A stretch of DNA of 44,627 bases from Acidimicrobiaceae bacterium. Its GTDB lineage: Bacteria; Actinomycetota; Acidimicrobiia; Acidimicrobiales; RAAP-2. Below are positions 1-8,170 of the stretch, piece after piece. The number at the start of each line of letters is the position of its first letter. The first letter of the stretch is position 1. The position numbers were made by a program, and so were the translations under genes. Below the pieces are notes generated by a model, which was given only the letters and a program-made list of their open reading frames with translations, was not told where the DNA came from and searched no databases. The stretch is taken from assembly GCA_027306755.1 (NCBI GenBank), contig DAHUZE010000010.1, positions 1-44,627 on the forward strand, in the 5' to 3' direction.

Positions 1-49
1 CGCGCCGCCCCGCGCCGTCCGAGGCAAGGGCGCGTGCGACGAGCGACAT
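1..49 (-). CDS. Possible 5' end of a divergent gene (partial)
   Basis: An ATG at 49 on the minus strand opens a frame that runs off the window edge and encodes MSLVARALASDGAGRR. A TAACCT box (plus 69-74) lies about 19 bases upstream and overlaps the -10 box of the plus-strand gene, so the two promoters may be divergent. Sixteen codons are too few to recognise a family, and no Shine-Dalgarno sequence is visible. It could be chance. Confidence 0.2.
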   Translation of the reverse strand, partial: MSLVARALASDGAGRR

Positions 50-72
50 GTCGTCACGAACGTGCGGGAGGT

Positions 73-78
73 TAGCAT
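73..78 (+). promoter_or_regulatory. -10 box for leaderless fakA-like transcript
   Basis: TAGCAT lies 8 bases before the ATG at 87, and no Shine-Dalgarno sequence is suitably placed. Transcription would start at or next to the start codon. This favours the start at 87 over the in-frame ATG at 48, which lies upstream of the box. Confidence 0.5.
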
Positions 79-86
79 CGCCCGAC

Positions 87-1832
87 ATGACACCGCCCGT
101 CGCGCTGGGCGCGGAGCAGCTCCGCGCCGCCATGCTGGCCTACCGCGACGCGTTGCGAGAGCACCAGCAGCTGCTCAACCGGCTGAACGTCTACCCCGTG
201 CCCGACGGGGACACCGGCACGAACATGGCGCTGACGCTGGAGGCGGTCGTCCGTGAGCTCGAGCAGCTGGGCGACGGCCCGGCCATGGGGGCCGTCTGCC
301 GGGCAGTGGCGCACGGCTCGCTCATGGGGGCGAGGGGCAACTCCGGCGTCATCCTTTCCCAGCTGCTCCGGGGGTTCACCGAACGGCTCGGACCCCACGA
401 CGAGGCCGGCCCGGACGTCGTTGCGGACGCCCTGGTGACGGCCGGAGAGATGGCCCGCAAAGCGGTCGTCCGGCCCGTGGCCGGGACCATCCTGACAGTG
501 GCCCGGGCCGCGGGTGAAGGGGCGGTCACGGCGTGCCGCTCCGGCAGCACCCTGGTGGAGACGATCGAGCACGCACGCCGATCGGCGGCAGGCGCCCTGG
601 CCGAGACGCCCACGATGCTCGAGGCCCTGGCCCGGGCGGGCGTGGTGGACGCCGGCGGCGCGGGGTACGTCCTGCTCTTCGATGCCTTCCTGTCGGGGCT
701 CGACGGCCGGGCCGTGGAGGCACCGGTCGAGATGGAGGGGCTGGTGGTCGCTGGCGTGGGCGCACCAAGCGCCACGGGCTCCAGGAGCGCCGGGAGCGAG
801 GGACGGGCGACCGGCGCAGGGAGCGGCTCGTCCGGTGCGTGGTCGGCGTCCGCCGCCTCGCCGGCGAACGCCGCCGCGGATGCCGGAGACCTGGACCTGC
901 GCTACGAGGTGATGTACCTGCTGGACGCGCCCGACGAAGCCATCGGCGCCCTGAAGGACGTGTGGTCCGGGATCGGGGACTCCATCGTGGTCGTGGGCGG
1001 CGAGGGCACGTGGAACTGCCATGTCCACACCAACGACATCGGCGCCGCCATCGAGGCGGCGATCGACATCGGGCGCCCGCACCAGATCCGGGTGACGGAC
1101 CTGGCCCAGCAGGTCCAGGAGGAGCGGTGGGTCCGGGACGCGGTGCCCCAGCCCGCTGCCCACCGGGCGCCACCCCCCGCCACGGCCGTGGTTGCCGTGG
1201 TGGCTGGTGAGGGGATCGGCCGGATCTTCCGCTCCCTCGGCGTCCAGGAGCTGGTCACCGGGGGCCAGTCCATGAACCCCTCCACCGAACAGTTGCTGGC
1301 CGCGGTGGAGGCGACCGGTTCGGACCAGGTCGTCCTCCTCCCCAACAACGACAACGTCGAACCGGTGGCGGCCCAGGTTGACGGCTTGACGGATACGGCG
1401 GTGCGCGTCGTTGCCACCGGGAGCATCGTGGAGGGTTTCGCCGCCTTGCTCGCCTACGATCCCGATGCCCGCCTGGCGGACAACGTTTCGGCCATGGCGG
1501 CCTCGGCGGCCCGCGTCGTCCCCGGAGCCGTGACCCGGGCCGTCCGGGACGCGCCCACGCCGGCGGGCCCTGTGTGCGAGGGTGACTGGCTCGGCTTGGT
1601 CCGGGGGGACGTGGTTGCGATCGCCGGCTCGCCTGACGGTGCGGCGCTCGGCGTCTTGGAGTCCGCCCTCGCCCCCGGGCACGAGCTGGTCACCCTGATC
1701 GAGGGCGAGGGGTCCACGCCCGCCACCACCCGGCGGATCACCGAGTGGTTGCACGAGGAACGCAGCGGGGTCGAGGCCGAGGTGCACCACGGGGGCCAGC
1801 CGCTGTACGCCTACCTCCTCGGCATCGAGTGA
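87..1832 (+). CDS. fakA: DAK2/DegV-like fusion protein, fatty acid kinase FakA (YloV) family
   Basis: This is a 581-residue protein of the FakA/YloV family, which phosphorylates FakB-bound fatty acids with ATP to feed phospholipid synthesis. The N-terminal DhaL-type kinase domain shows LNVYPVPDGDTGTNM (about residues 32-46), whose aspartates bind Mg-ATP, followed by the GARGNSGVILSQ loop. A Ser/Gly/Ala-rich linker (roughly residues 225-270) leads to a C-terminal DegV-like domain. It is slightly longer than typical members because of the linker. The start at 87 fits the family N-terminus and a leaderless promoter; ATG 48 is the alternative. The stop overlaps recG (GTGA). No fakB is in the window, so the kinase role is inferred from family. 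Confidence 0.85.
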   Translation: MTPPVALGAEQLRAAMLAYRDALREHQQLLNRLNVYPVPDGDTGTNMALTLEAVVRELEQLGDGPAMGAVCRAVAHGSLMGARGNSGVILSQLLRGFTERLGPHDEAGPDVVADALVTAGEMARKAVVRPVAGTILTVARAAGEGAVTACRSGSTLVETIEHARRSAAGALAETPTMLEALARAGVVDAGGAGYVLLFDAFLSGLDGRAVEAPVEMEGLVVAGVGAPSATGSRSAGSEGRATGAGSGSSGAWSASAASPANAAADAGDLDLRYEVMYLLDAPDEAIGALKDVWSGIGDSIVVVGGEGTWNCHVHTNDIGAAIEAAIDIGRPHQIRVTDLAQQVQEERWVRDAVPQPAAHRAPPPATAVVAVVAGEGIGRIFRSLGVQELVTGGQSMNPSTEQLLAAVEATGSDQVVLLPNNDNVEPVAAQVDGLTDTAVRVVATGSIVEGFAALLAYDPDARLADNVSAMAASAARVVPGAVTRAVRDAPTPAGPVCEGDWLGLVRGDVVAIAGSPDGAALGVLESALAPGHELVTLIEGEGSTPATTRRITEWLHEERSGVEAEVHHGGQPLYAYLLGIE

Positions 1833-4114
1833 CCGCTGCCGCCCGGCCCGAACCGGGGCCACCGCCGCCCGACCGCGGGCCGGCGAGGACGTTGCGCCAG
1901 CTCACCGAGATCGAGGTGACCCGGCTCCGGGGGCTCGGGGAACGGAAGGCCAAGGCGCTGGCCACGATGGGCATCGGGAACGTCTTCGATCTGCTCACCA
2001 CGTATCCGCACCGGTACGTCGATCGGAGCCGGCAGGCCGATCTGGCCGATCTGGCCGTGGGGGACGAGGCGGTGGTGCTGGGCACCGTCCAGCGCGCCCG
2101 GTCCCGGCGGACCCGCAACGGGAGGTCGCTCGTAGAGCTCGAGGTCCACGACGGCACCGCGGCGATGACCGTGACCTTCTTCAACCAGCCCTGGCGGGGC
2201 CGCCAGCTGGGCGAGGGCACCGAGGCGCTCTTCTTCGGCAGGTTGGTCGACTACCGGGGTGGTCGGCAGATGACGAACCCGGTGGTGGACGTGGTGGTTG
2301 CCGGCCCCGAGGACGGAAAGGCCTCGGCGAGGCGCACCCTGCGCGTCGTGCCCGTCTACCCGGCGTCGGCTCGGGCCGGGCTTTCGAGCTGGGAGATCGG
2401 GGGGTGGGTGGACGAGGCCCTCCGCCGGGCTGGCGACCTCGAGGACCCCTTGCCCGAGCACTGGCGCGAGCGGCTCGGGCTGCTGGCGCGAACGGACGCC
2501 GTCCATGACATCCACGTGCCGCCGAGCATGGAGGCCCGGGGTCCGGCCCGGCGCCGGTTGGCCTTCGACGAGCTGCTCCGCCTCCAGCTCGCCCTGGTGC
2601 TGCGCCGGCGCGCCCTGGAGCAGGATGCCAAGGCCATCCGGCATCACGTCTCGGCACGAGAAGCGCTCGCCCCGACCGGGGAGAATGCGCCCGGGTCCAC
2701 GCTGGTGCAGCGCTTTCTGGCCGGGCTGCCCTTCGCTTTGACCCGGGCGCAGCGCCGGGCGCTGGCTGCCATCTTTGCCGAGATGGCCGGCCCCCTGCCG
2801 ATGCACCGCCTCCTCCAGGGTGACGTCGGATCGGGCAAGACCGTCGTGGCCGTGGCATCACTGCTGGCCGCTGTGCAGGGCGGCCACCAAGGCGCGCTGA
2901 TGGCTCCCACGGAGGTGCTCGCCGAGCAGCACTTCCTGGGGGTGCGCCACCTCGTTGGGGGCTTGGCGATCCCCGATCCCTGCCGCCTCGGCGGCCAGCG
3001 CCCCGTTGCGGTGGCCCTGCTCACCAGTCGGACGACGGCGTCCGAGCGGGCCGCATTGCATGCCGGGCTCCGGTCCGGGGCGGTGGACATCGTGGTCGGC
3101 ACCCACGCCCTGTTGACCGACGAGGTCCGCTTCCGCTCGCTCGGGTTGGCCGTGATCGACGAGCAGCAGCGCTTCGGGGTGGAGCAGCGGGCCGCCCTCC
3201 GGGAGAAGGGGCGCGCGTCGTCGGGCCCGGCCGCGCCGGCGGAGGCGACTGGCCCGGAGCCCGGAGCCGACCCGGACCTGCTCGTCATGACCGCCACCCC
3301 GATCCCGCGCACTGCGGCGATGGTGCTCTTCGGCGATCTGGACATGGTCGTGCTGGACGAGCTGCCCCCCGGACGTGTGCCGGTGGAGACGGTCTGGGAA
3401 CCCGGCGATCAGGGCGAGGCCGCGGCCTGGACGAGGGTGCGGGCGGAGGCGGCCGCCGGCCGCCGGGCATTCGTCGTGTGCCCCCTGGTCGAGGGCTCCG
3501 AGCGCGTCCAGGCGCGCTCGGCCACCGAGGAGCATGAGCGCCTCACCTCCTCGGTCCTGGCCGGACTGCGTGTCGGCCTCCTGCACGGCCAGATGGCCGC
3601 CGCCTCCAAGGAGCAGGTCATGGCCGAATTCCGCTCCGGGGCGCTGGATGTGCTGGTCGCCACCACGGTGGTGGAGGTTGGCGTGGACGTGCCCGAGGCC
3701 ACCGTGATGGTGGTCGAGAGCGCGGAACGGTTCGGCATCGCCCAGCTCCACCAGCTCCGCGGGCGGGTGGGTCGGAGCGACCTGCCGAGCTGGTGCTATC
3801 TCCTCGGATCCGCCGAGACGCCCGACGCGCGGGCACGGCTGGAGGCCATGGCCGGCACCTCCGACGGGTTCGAGCTGGCGGAGGTGGATCTGGAGATTCG
3901 CGGGGAGGGGACCATCCTCGGCGCACGGCAGAAGGGACGGAGCGATCTCCGGCTGGCTTCCGTCCGCCGGGACGCTGACCTCCTGGAGTCCGCCCGGGCG
4001 GTGGCCGAGGATGTCACCGCCGGCGACCCCCGCCTGTCCGGGCACCCGGCATTGGCCGACGAGATCCGGCTCTTTCTGGACCCCCACGAGGAGGCCTACC
4101 TCTTCAAGAGCTGA
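1829..4114 (+). CDS. recG: ATP-dependent DNA helicase RecG
   Basis: RecG is a superfamily 2 helicase that reverses stalled replication forks and branch-migrates Holliday junctions. The 762-residue protein has an N-terminal wedge/OB region (for example the YPHRYVDRS segment), then Walker A GDVGSGKT (331-338), DEQQ box (about 444-447), TATPIPRT motif III and a helicase C domain with the VGVDVPEATVMVVE and LHQLRGRVGRS motifs, followed by the RecG C-terminal segment. The start GTG at 1829 overlaps the upstream stop by four bases. It is a little longer than the usual ~700 residues, partly from an Ala/Pro-rich insert after the DEQQ box. Function is assigned from conserved motifs. Confidence 0.95.
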   Translation: MTAAARPEPGPPPPDRGPARTLRQLTEIEVTRLRGLGERKAKALATMGIGNVFDLLTTYPHRYVDRSRQADLADLAVGDEAVVLGTVQRARSRRTRNGRSLVELEVHDGTAAMTVTFFNQPWRGRQLGEGTEALFFGRLVDYRGGRQMTNPVVDVVVAGPEDGKASARRTLRVVPVYPASARAGLSSWEIGGWVDEALRRAGDLEDPLPEHWRERLGLLARTDAVHDIHVPPSMEARGPARRRLAFDELLRLQLALVLRRRALEQDAKAIRHHVSAREALAPTGENAPGSTLVQRFLAGLPFALTRAQRRALAAIFAEMAGPLPMHRLLQGDVGSGKTVVAVASLLAAVQGGHQGALMAPTEVLAEQHFLGVRHLVGGLAIPDPCRLGGQRPVAVALLTSRTTASERAALHAGLRSGAVDIVVGTHALLTDEVRFRSLGLAVIDEQQRFGVEQRAALREKGRASSGPAAPAEATGPEPGADPDLLVMTATPIPRTAAMVLFGDLDMVVLDELPPGRVPVETVWEPGDQGEAAAWTRVRAEAAAGRRAFVVCPLVEGSERVQARSATEEHERLTSSVLAGLRVGLLHGQMAAASKEQVMAEFRSGALDVLVATTVVEVGVDVPEATVMVVESAERFGIAQLHQLRGRVGRSDLPSWCYLLGSAETPDARARLEAMAGTSDGFELAEVDLEIRGEGTILGARQKGRSDLRLASVRRDADLLESARAVAEDVTAGDPRLSGHPALADEIRLFLDPHEEAYLFKS

Positions 4115-4143
4115 CGGTGCGCTCACCCGCGCGGGCCGGGCAG

Positions 4144-4149
4144 TACCGT
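4144..4149 (+). promoter_or_regulatory. -10 box for leaderless rsmD transcript
   Basis: TACCGT is followed by six bases and then the GTG start of rsmD. This suggests an internal leaderless promoter just after recG. Confidence 0.4.
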
Positions 4150-4155
4150 TGCCAC

Positions 4156-4749
4156 GTGCGCGTGATCGCCGGCTCCAGTCGGGGGCGCCGCCTTCCGGGC
4201 CGCCTGCCCGGCAGCGTGCGGCCGACCTCGGACCGAGTCCGGGAAGCCATCTTCGATGTGCTCGGATCGATGGGCGGGGTGGAGGGCTCTGTCGTCCTCG
4301 ACCTGTTCTGCGGCAGCGGCGCGCTGGGCCTCGAGGCCCTGTCGCGTGGAGCCGGACAGGTCACGTTCGTGGACCACGACGCTGCGGCCCTGGCCGCCGT
4401 CCGGACGAACCTGGAGGCCACGGGGCTGGCCGGGAGCCAGGCGTCGCTGGTTCGGGCCGAGCTCCCCGGCTGGCTTGGACGGGTTCCTCGGGCCGACCTG
4501 GTCCTGTGCGATCCCCCCTACGCCTACTCCGACTGGGACACCCTGCTTTGCGTGCTGAAGGCCGACGTGGCCGTGCTCGAGTCGTCCTTGCCGATAGAGC
4601 CGCCTGACGGCTGGATGGTCGCGAGATCGCGCCGCTACGGCGGTACGCTCGTGACCGTGGTACGCATGATCGAGGCCGGGCGTGCCCCCGCCGCCGGCGA
4701 CGAAACCGAGCCTTCACCGCCAGCGGCCCACGAGCCGAGGGCCCGGTGA
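4156..4749 (+). CDS. rsmD: 16S rRNA (guanine(966)-N2)-methyltransferase RsmD
   Basis: RsmD methylates N2 of G966 in 16S rRNA during 30S assembly, using S-adenosylmethionine. The 197-residue protein begins VRVIAGSSRGRRL, the usual family start, so GTG 4156 is preferred over an in-frame start at 4117. Motif I is DLFCGSGALGLEALSRGA, then an acidic FVDHD strand, and the catalytic DPPY motif sits in LVLCDPPYAY. The C-terminus is an Ala/Pro-rich tail. The last codons overlap coaD by four bases (GTGA); rsmD-coaD is a widely conserved pair. Confidence 0.93.
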   Translation: MRVIAGSSRGRRLPGRLPGSVRPTSDRVREAIFDVLGSMGGVEGSVVLDLFCGSGALGLEALSRGAGQVTFVDHDAAALAAVRTNLEATGLAGSQASLVRAELPGWLGRVPRADLVLCDPPYAYSDWDTLLCVLKADVAVLESSLPIEPPDGWMVARSRRYGGTLVTVVRMIEAGRAPAAGDETEPSPPAAHEPRAR

Positions 4750-5258
4750 CGACCGTCCTTTTCCCGGGGTCCTTCGACCCGTTCCACAACGGTCACCTGG
4801 AGGTGGTGGAGCGAACGGCCAGGCTGTTCGACGAGGTGGTGGTGGCGGTCCTCCGCAATCCGCAGAAGGCCGAGCCGCTCTTTTCCACCGAAGAGCGGAC
4901 CGAGATGGTGGAGGAGTCGCTGGCCCACGTGCACGGGGTCCGGACCGTGGGAGTGGCCACGCTGGTGGTCGACGTGGCCCGCGACGTGGGCGCCTCGGCC
5001 ATCGTCAAGGGCCTGCGGGCCGTCTCGGACTTCGAGAACGAGCTGCAGATGGCCCAGATGAACCGCCAGCTGTCCGGCGTCGAGACGGTCTTTGTGCCGT
5101 CCACCTCGCACCATGCCTTCATCGCCTCCCGGCTCTTGAAGGAGGTGGCTCGCTTCGGGGGCGATGTGACGGCTTTCGTTCCCAAGGCGGTCGCCAGCCG
5201 ACTGGAAGACCGCTTCCCCCGGTCCGGCGCGGCCGGGGCGTCGGTGGGGCGCCCATGA
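4746..5258 (+). CDS. coaD: Phosphopantetheine adenylyltransferase
   Basis: CoaD transfers AMP from ATP to 4'-phosphopantetheine, the penultimate step of coenzyme A synthesis. The 170-residue protein shows the nucleotidyltransferase motif GSFDPFHNGHL (T/HxGH type, H14 and H17), the substrate-binding KGLRAVSDFENEL stretch, and a TSHHAFIASRLLKEVA segment in place of the classical ISSTxVR motif. Length is close to the usual 160. GTG 4746 overlaps the rsmD stop, and its own stop overlaps the next start (ATGA), so three genes are tightly coupled. Confidence 0.95.
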   Translation: MTTVLFPGSFDPFHNGHLEVVERTARLFDEVVVAVLRNPQKAEPLFSTEERTEMVEESLAHVHGVRTVGVATLVVDVARDVGASAIVKGLRAVSDFENELQMAQMNRQLSGVETVFVPSTSHHAFIASRLLKEVARFGGDVTAFVPKAVASRLEDRFPRSGAAGASVGRP

Positions 5259-5839
5259 GCGAGATCTTCGACGAGGACCTGACCGGAGGAGACCTCGTCG
5301 GCGACTCCGGGACCCTGCCGGCCGATGCCGAGGGGCTTATCCAGCGAGCGATCGACGTCGTGTCGGCGGCCAAGGCGATGCCACTCTCGGCGTCGGTGCT
5401 CGTCTCCAGAGAAGAGCTGGTGGAGCTGCTGCGGGCGGCCCAGGACGTCCTGCCCGACGAGCTGCGCCAGGCCCGCTGGCTCCTGCGGGAAAAGGAGGAG
5501 TTCCTGGCCGAGCGCTCGCGCGAGGCGGAGGCTCTGATGGAGGACGTGCGGGCTCGAGCCGAGCACATGGTGTCGCGGGCCGAGGTGGCGCGTCAGGCCA
5601 ACCTCGTCGCACAGCGGATCCTGGACGACGCCAACGAGGAGGCTCGCCGCCTGCGCCACGAGGCGGAGGACTACTGCGACCAGAAGCTCGCGGGAATGGA
5701 GATCGTGCTGGAGCGGATCACCCGGACGGTCCGAGCTGGTCGGGACAAGCTGCAGGCGGCCGTCCCGTCGGTGCCGGAGCCGGTGGAGGTCCCGTTGGAG
5801 GGTGACGAGCCCGGATTCTTCGACCAGGACCTCGCGTAG
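5255..5839 (+). CDS. SepIVA/DivIVA-like coiled-coil cell-division protein
   Basis: This 194-residue acidic, highly charged protein has an acidic N-terminus, a segment ASVLVSREELVELL (about 47-60), then about 100 residues of predicted coiled coil rich in Glu, Arg and Ala (about 65-165), and an acidic tail ending FFDQDLA. Sequence type and position between coaD and the DUF177 gene match mycobacterial Rv2927c/SepIVA, a DivIVA-like protein linked to septation and cell-wall synthesis. The start ATG overlaps the coaD stop by four bases. Coiled-coil proteins are hard to assign exactly, so the septal role is inferred from resemblance and neighbourhood. Confidence 0.75.
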   Translation: MSEIFDEDLTGGDLVGDSGTLPADAEGLIQRAIDVVSAAKAMPLSASVLVSREELVELLRAAQDVLPDELRQARWLLREKEEFLAERSREAEALMEDVRARAEHMVSRAEVARQANLVAQRILDDANEEARRLRHEAEDYCDQKLAGMEIVLERITRTVRAGRDKLQAAVPSVPEPVEVPLEGDEPGFFDQDLA

Positions 5840-5888
5840 CGGAACGGCAGCCGCACCACAGTTGAGCGGTGCGGGAAAGGAGGCACAG

Positions 5889-6425
5889 GTGGACCCCTTC
5901 GTCGTACACGTGGCCAGGCTCCGCCGGGTGGGGGGCACCCGCTGGCATCAGGTGCGCACCGGGCCTGTGGATCTCGAGGGATTGCTCGCGGCCCGCTCTG
6001 TGGCCGACAGCGCGGTCCCCGAGGGCGCGGACGCGATCTGCGAGGTGACCTTGGACTCCTTCCAGGGCGGGGTCATGGTCACCGGCACCGTGTCGGCCCC
6101 GTGGACCGGGGTATGCCGCAGGTGTGCCCAGCCGGTCAAGGGCGTCCTGCGGATCCCCGTGCGCGAACGCTTCACCGGGCTGGATGCCGGCTGGGGGGAG
6201 CCCGAGGACGACGAGGCCTACCCCATCGTGGACGACGAGTTGGACTTGGGCCCGATGATCCGGGACGCGGTGGCGCTCGAGCTGCCGATGGCCCCGCTCT
6301 GCCGGGACGACTGCCGGGGCCTCTGCCCCTTCTGCGGGTGCGACCGCAACCAGGAGGCCTGTGACTGCGAGGCGCCGAGGGATCCCCGGTGGGCTAACCT
6401 CGACGTGCTCCGGTCGGTCCAGTAG
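5889..6425 (+). CDS. DUF177 (YceD) family protein with zinc-type cysteines
   Basis: This 178-residue protein belongs to the DUF177/YceD family, which sits just upstream of rpmF in many bacteria and is implicated in 23S rRNA maturation. The central CRRC pair and the C-terminal cysteine cluster (CRDDCRGLCPFCGCDRN and a following CDC) look like metal ligands. GTG 5889 follows a strong AAAGGAGG (5876-5883), so the in-frame upstream start at 5802, inside the preceding gene, is unlikely. The gene order DUF177-rpmF supports the call. Confidence 0.88.
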   Translation: MDPFVVHVARLRRVGGTRWHQVRTGPVDLEGLLAARSVADSAVPEGADAICEVTLDSFQGGVMVTGTVSAPWTGVCRRCAQPVKGVLRIPVRERFTGLDAGWGEPEDDEAYPIVDDELDLGPMIRDAVALELPMAPLCRDDCRGLCPFCGCDRNQEACDCEAPRDPRWANLDVLRSVQ

Positions 6426-6504
6426 CCGACGCGCCACCGGCCGGCGCCTCCAGACCAGCCGCTTCTGGCGCGCGACGTCCGGCGGCACCCGGGGCGACGA
6501 ACCC

Positions 6505-6523
6505 GCCGGCCGTAGTGGCCGGC
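6505..6523 (+). other. GC-only hairpin in the rpmF leader
   Basis: A perfect 7-bp stem (GCCGGCC / GGCCGGC) with a GTAGT loop lies 20 bases before the rpmF start. No U-tract follows, so it is not a classical terminator. It could shape translation of rpmF or arise from base composition. Confidence 0.35.
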
Positions 6524-6543
6524 ACGGACCTGGAGCGACGAGG

Positions 6544-6723
6544 ATGGCAGTCCCGAAGAAGAAGACATCCAAGGCCAAGGGGCGGAGCCGGCGTGCCGCC
6601 AACTGGCGGCTCGAGGCTCCGGCCCGAAGCGTGTGCCCCCACTGCAGCCAGGCCAAGCTGCCGCACGTGGTCTGCCCCAACTGTGGGTGGTACAAGGGCC
6701 GCCAGGCGGTCGAGGTCGACTGA
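6544..6723 (+). CDS. rpmF: 50S ribosomal protein L32
   Basis: L32 is a small 50S subunit protein. The 59 residues begin MAVPKKKTSKAKGRSRRA, the conserved basic N-terminus, and contain a zinc-ribbon CPHC...CPNC at about 30-46, so this is the zinc-binding paralogue type. The start has a GGAGCGACGAGG purine-rich stretch before it. It ends one base before plsX, consistent with cotranscription of ribosome and lipid genes. Confidence 0.96.
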   Translation: MAVPKKKTSKAKGRSRRAANWRLEAPARSVCPHCSQAKLPHVVCPNCGWYKGRQAVEVD

Positions 6724-6724
6724 G

Positions 6725-7729
6725 ATGCCCGCCGCGCCGGCCGTCGAGCCGGGGGCGATCCTCCCGGTGGCCGTCGACGCGATGGGAGGGGACAAGGCAC
6801 CGGGCGAGATCGTTGCCGGGGCCCGCCGGGCCGCTGACGAGGGCGTCGAGGTCGTGCTGGTCGGACCGCCCGAGCTGATAGGCGACCCCCTCGGGCTGCC
6901 AGTCGTCGCCTGCACCGAGGTCATCGAGATGCACGAGGATGCCGGGCAGGCAGTCCGGCGCAAGAAGGACTCCTCCCTCGTCCGTTCGGCCGAGCTGGTG
7001 CGCGACGGGAAGGCCTCGGCCATGGTGAGCGCCGGCAACACGGGTGCCACGATGGCGTCGGCGCTGTTGCGCATGGGAAGGCTCCGGGGCGTCGCCCGGC
7101 CCTGCATCGCCACCCCGCTGCCCCGGCTGGGCCGCGAGCCGGCGGTCCTGGTGGACGCCGGAGCCAACGCCGAGTGCACGAGCGCCATGCTCGTCCAGTT
7201 CGCCCAAATGGGTGCCGCCTATGCCGCGGCCCGGTACGGCATCGCCGATCCCTCCGTCGCCCTCCTGTCGATCGGGGAAGAGCCCAGCAAGGGCACCCCG
7301 CTGGTCAAGGAGGCACACGCGGCGCTGGCGGGTGCGGCCGGCCTGCGCTTCCTGGGCAACGTGGAGGGACGGGACCTCCTGCCCAGCCCGGCCGACGTGG
7401 TGGTCACTGACGGGTTCACCGGGAACGTGACGCTCAAGGTGCTGGAAGGATCCCTGCGGTTCATCGTCGAGACGCTGTTCTCCGTCTTCGGCACCGACGC
7501 CTCGACGATGGCCGCCTCCGAGGCGCTCCTGCCCCACCTGCTGCCCGTGGCGGCCGAGCTCGACCCCGAGAACACGGGGGGAGCAATGCTGCTGGGCGTG
7601 GACGGCGTGTGCGTGATCAGCCACGGGTCCTCCAGTGCCACCGCCGTCCGCAACGCCGTGCGGGTAGCCGACGAATTGGTGGTTGCCGGCCTCGTGGGGC
7701 GGCTGGCGGACGCCGTGGCCGGCGCCTGA
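6725..7729 (+). CDS. plsX: Phosphate acyltransferase PlsX
   Basis: PlsX converts acyl-ACP to acyl-phosphate, the first committed step toward phosphatidic acid in the PlsX/PlsY route. The 334-residue protein has the hallmark N-terminus PVAVDAMGGDKAPGEIV, the VSAGNTGATMASALL segment, and the ATPLPRLGREPAVLVDAGAN and VTDGFTGNVTLK motifs typical of the family. It begins one base after rpmF ends and is followed by acpP, which supplies its substrate carrier, so this looks like one functional unit. Confidence 0.95.
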   Translation: MPAAPAVEPGAILPVAVDAMGGDKAPGEIVAGARRAADEGVEVVLVGPPELIGDPLGLPVVACTEVIEMHEDAGQAVRRKKDSSLVRSAELVRDGKASAMVSAGNTGATMASALLRMGRLRGVARPCIATPLPRLGREPAVLVDAGANAECTSAMLVQFAQMGAAYAAARYGIADPSVALLSIGEEPSKGTPLVKEAHAALAGAAGLRFLGNVEGRDLLPSPADVVVTDGFTGNVTLKVLEGSLRFIVETLFSVFGTDASTMAASEALLPHLLPVAAELDPENTGGAMLLGVDGVCVISHGSSSATAVRNAVRVADELVVAGLVGRLADAVAGA

Positions 7730-7756
7730 GCTGCGGCCCCTCCTGAGCCGGCCCCC

Positions 7757-7772
7757 GCGTGCGGCCGCACGC
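7757..7772. promoter_or_regulatory. 16-bp perfect palindrome upstream of acpP promoter
   Basis: GCGTGCGGCCGCACGC is a perfect 16-base palindrome in the only sizeable gap of the lipid cluster. It lies about 30 bases upstream of the CATACT box (7804-7809). Its position suits an operator for a lipid-synthesis regulator, but no protein is identified and GC-rich palindromes can occur by chance. Confidence 0.35.
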
Positions 7773-7803
7773 CGCCAGGGGTGCCGGTACGCATCGGGCC
7801 TGG

Positions 7804-7827
7804 CATACTCCGGGGGTTCGGTAACAT
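7804..7827 (+). promoter_or_regulatory. Candidate acpP promoter -10 elements
   Basis: Two -10-like boxes, CATACT (7804-7809) and TAACAT (7822-7827), lie 54 and 36 bases before the acpP GTG in an otherwise GC-rich gap. Either would give a leader carrying the AGGAG at 7854-7858. No clear -35 is visible. Confidence 0.4.
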
Positions 7828-7863
7828 CCATGCCGTTGCCGGCCGTCGATCCCAGGAGCCAGC

Positions 7864-8160
7864 GTGCCCGCAGAGACCCATGTAGAGCGAGGCCCACTCG
7901 ACCGCCAGGCGGTGTTCGAGCTGGTCAGGGACCAGCTCGCCGACATCTTGGAGACCGATCCCGCCAAGATCACCGAGGGCGCCTCGTTCTCCGAGGACCT
8001 TGACGCGGACTCACTGGCCCTGATCGAGCTGGTCGAGGCGCTCGAAGAGGAGCTCGGCGAGCGCACCGTGGGGTTCCGCATCGACGACGAGGATCTCGAA
8101 GACCTCCGAACCGTCCGCGATGCGGTCGACTACGTGGTCGCCAAGCTCGGGGCAGGTTGA
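7864..8160 (+). CDS. acpP: Acyl carrier protein
   Basis: ACP carries growing acyl chains on a phosphopantetheine arm. The 98-residue protein contains DLDADSLALIELVEALEEEL, with the modified serine in the DSL motif (about residue 48), flanked by the acidic helix II that partner enzymes recognise. It has a 15-20 residue N-terminal extension relative to the usual ~78. GTG 7864 follows AGGAG by five bases. It lies between plsX and rnc, as in Firmicutes, and the coaD product supplies the CoA donor of the prosthetic group. Confidence 0.92.
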   Translation: MPAETHVERGPLDRQAVFELVRDQLADILETDPAKITEGASFSEDLDADSLALIELVEALEEELGERTVGFRIDDEDLEDLRTVRDAVDYVVAKLGAG

Positions 8161-8170
8161 CCGGCAGCAC

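Noticed and set aside
72-1862. Long minus-strand open frame opposite the FakA-like gene
   Set aside because: It is a shadow frame in GC-rich DNA: no recognisable domain, and the plus strand carries a conserved family.
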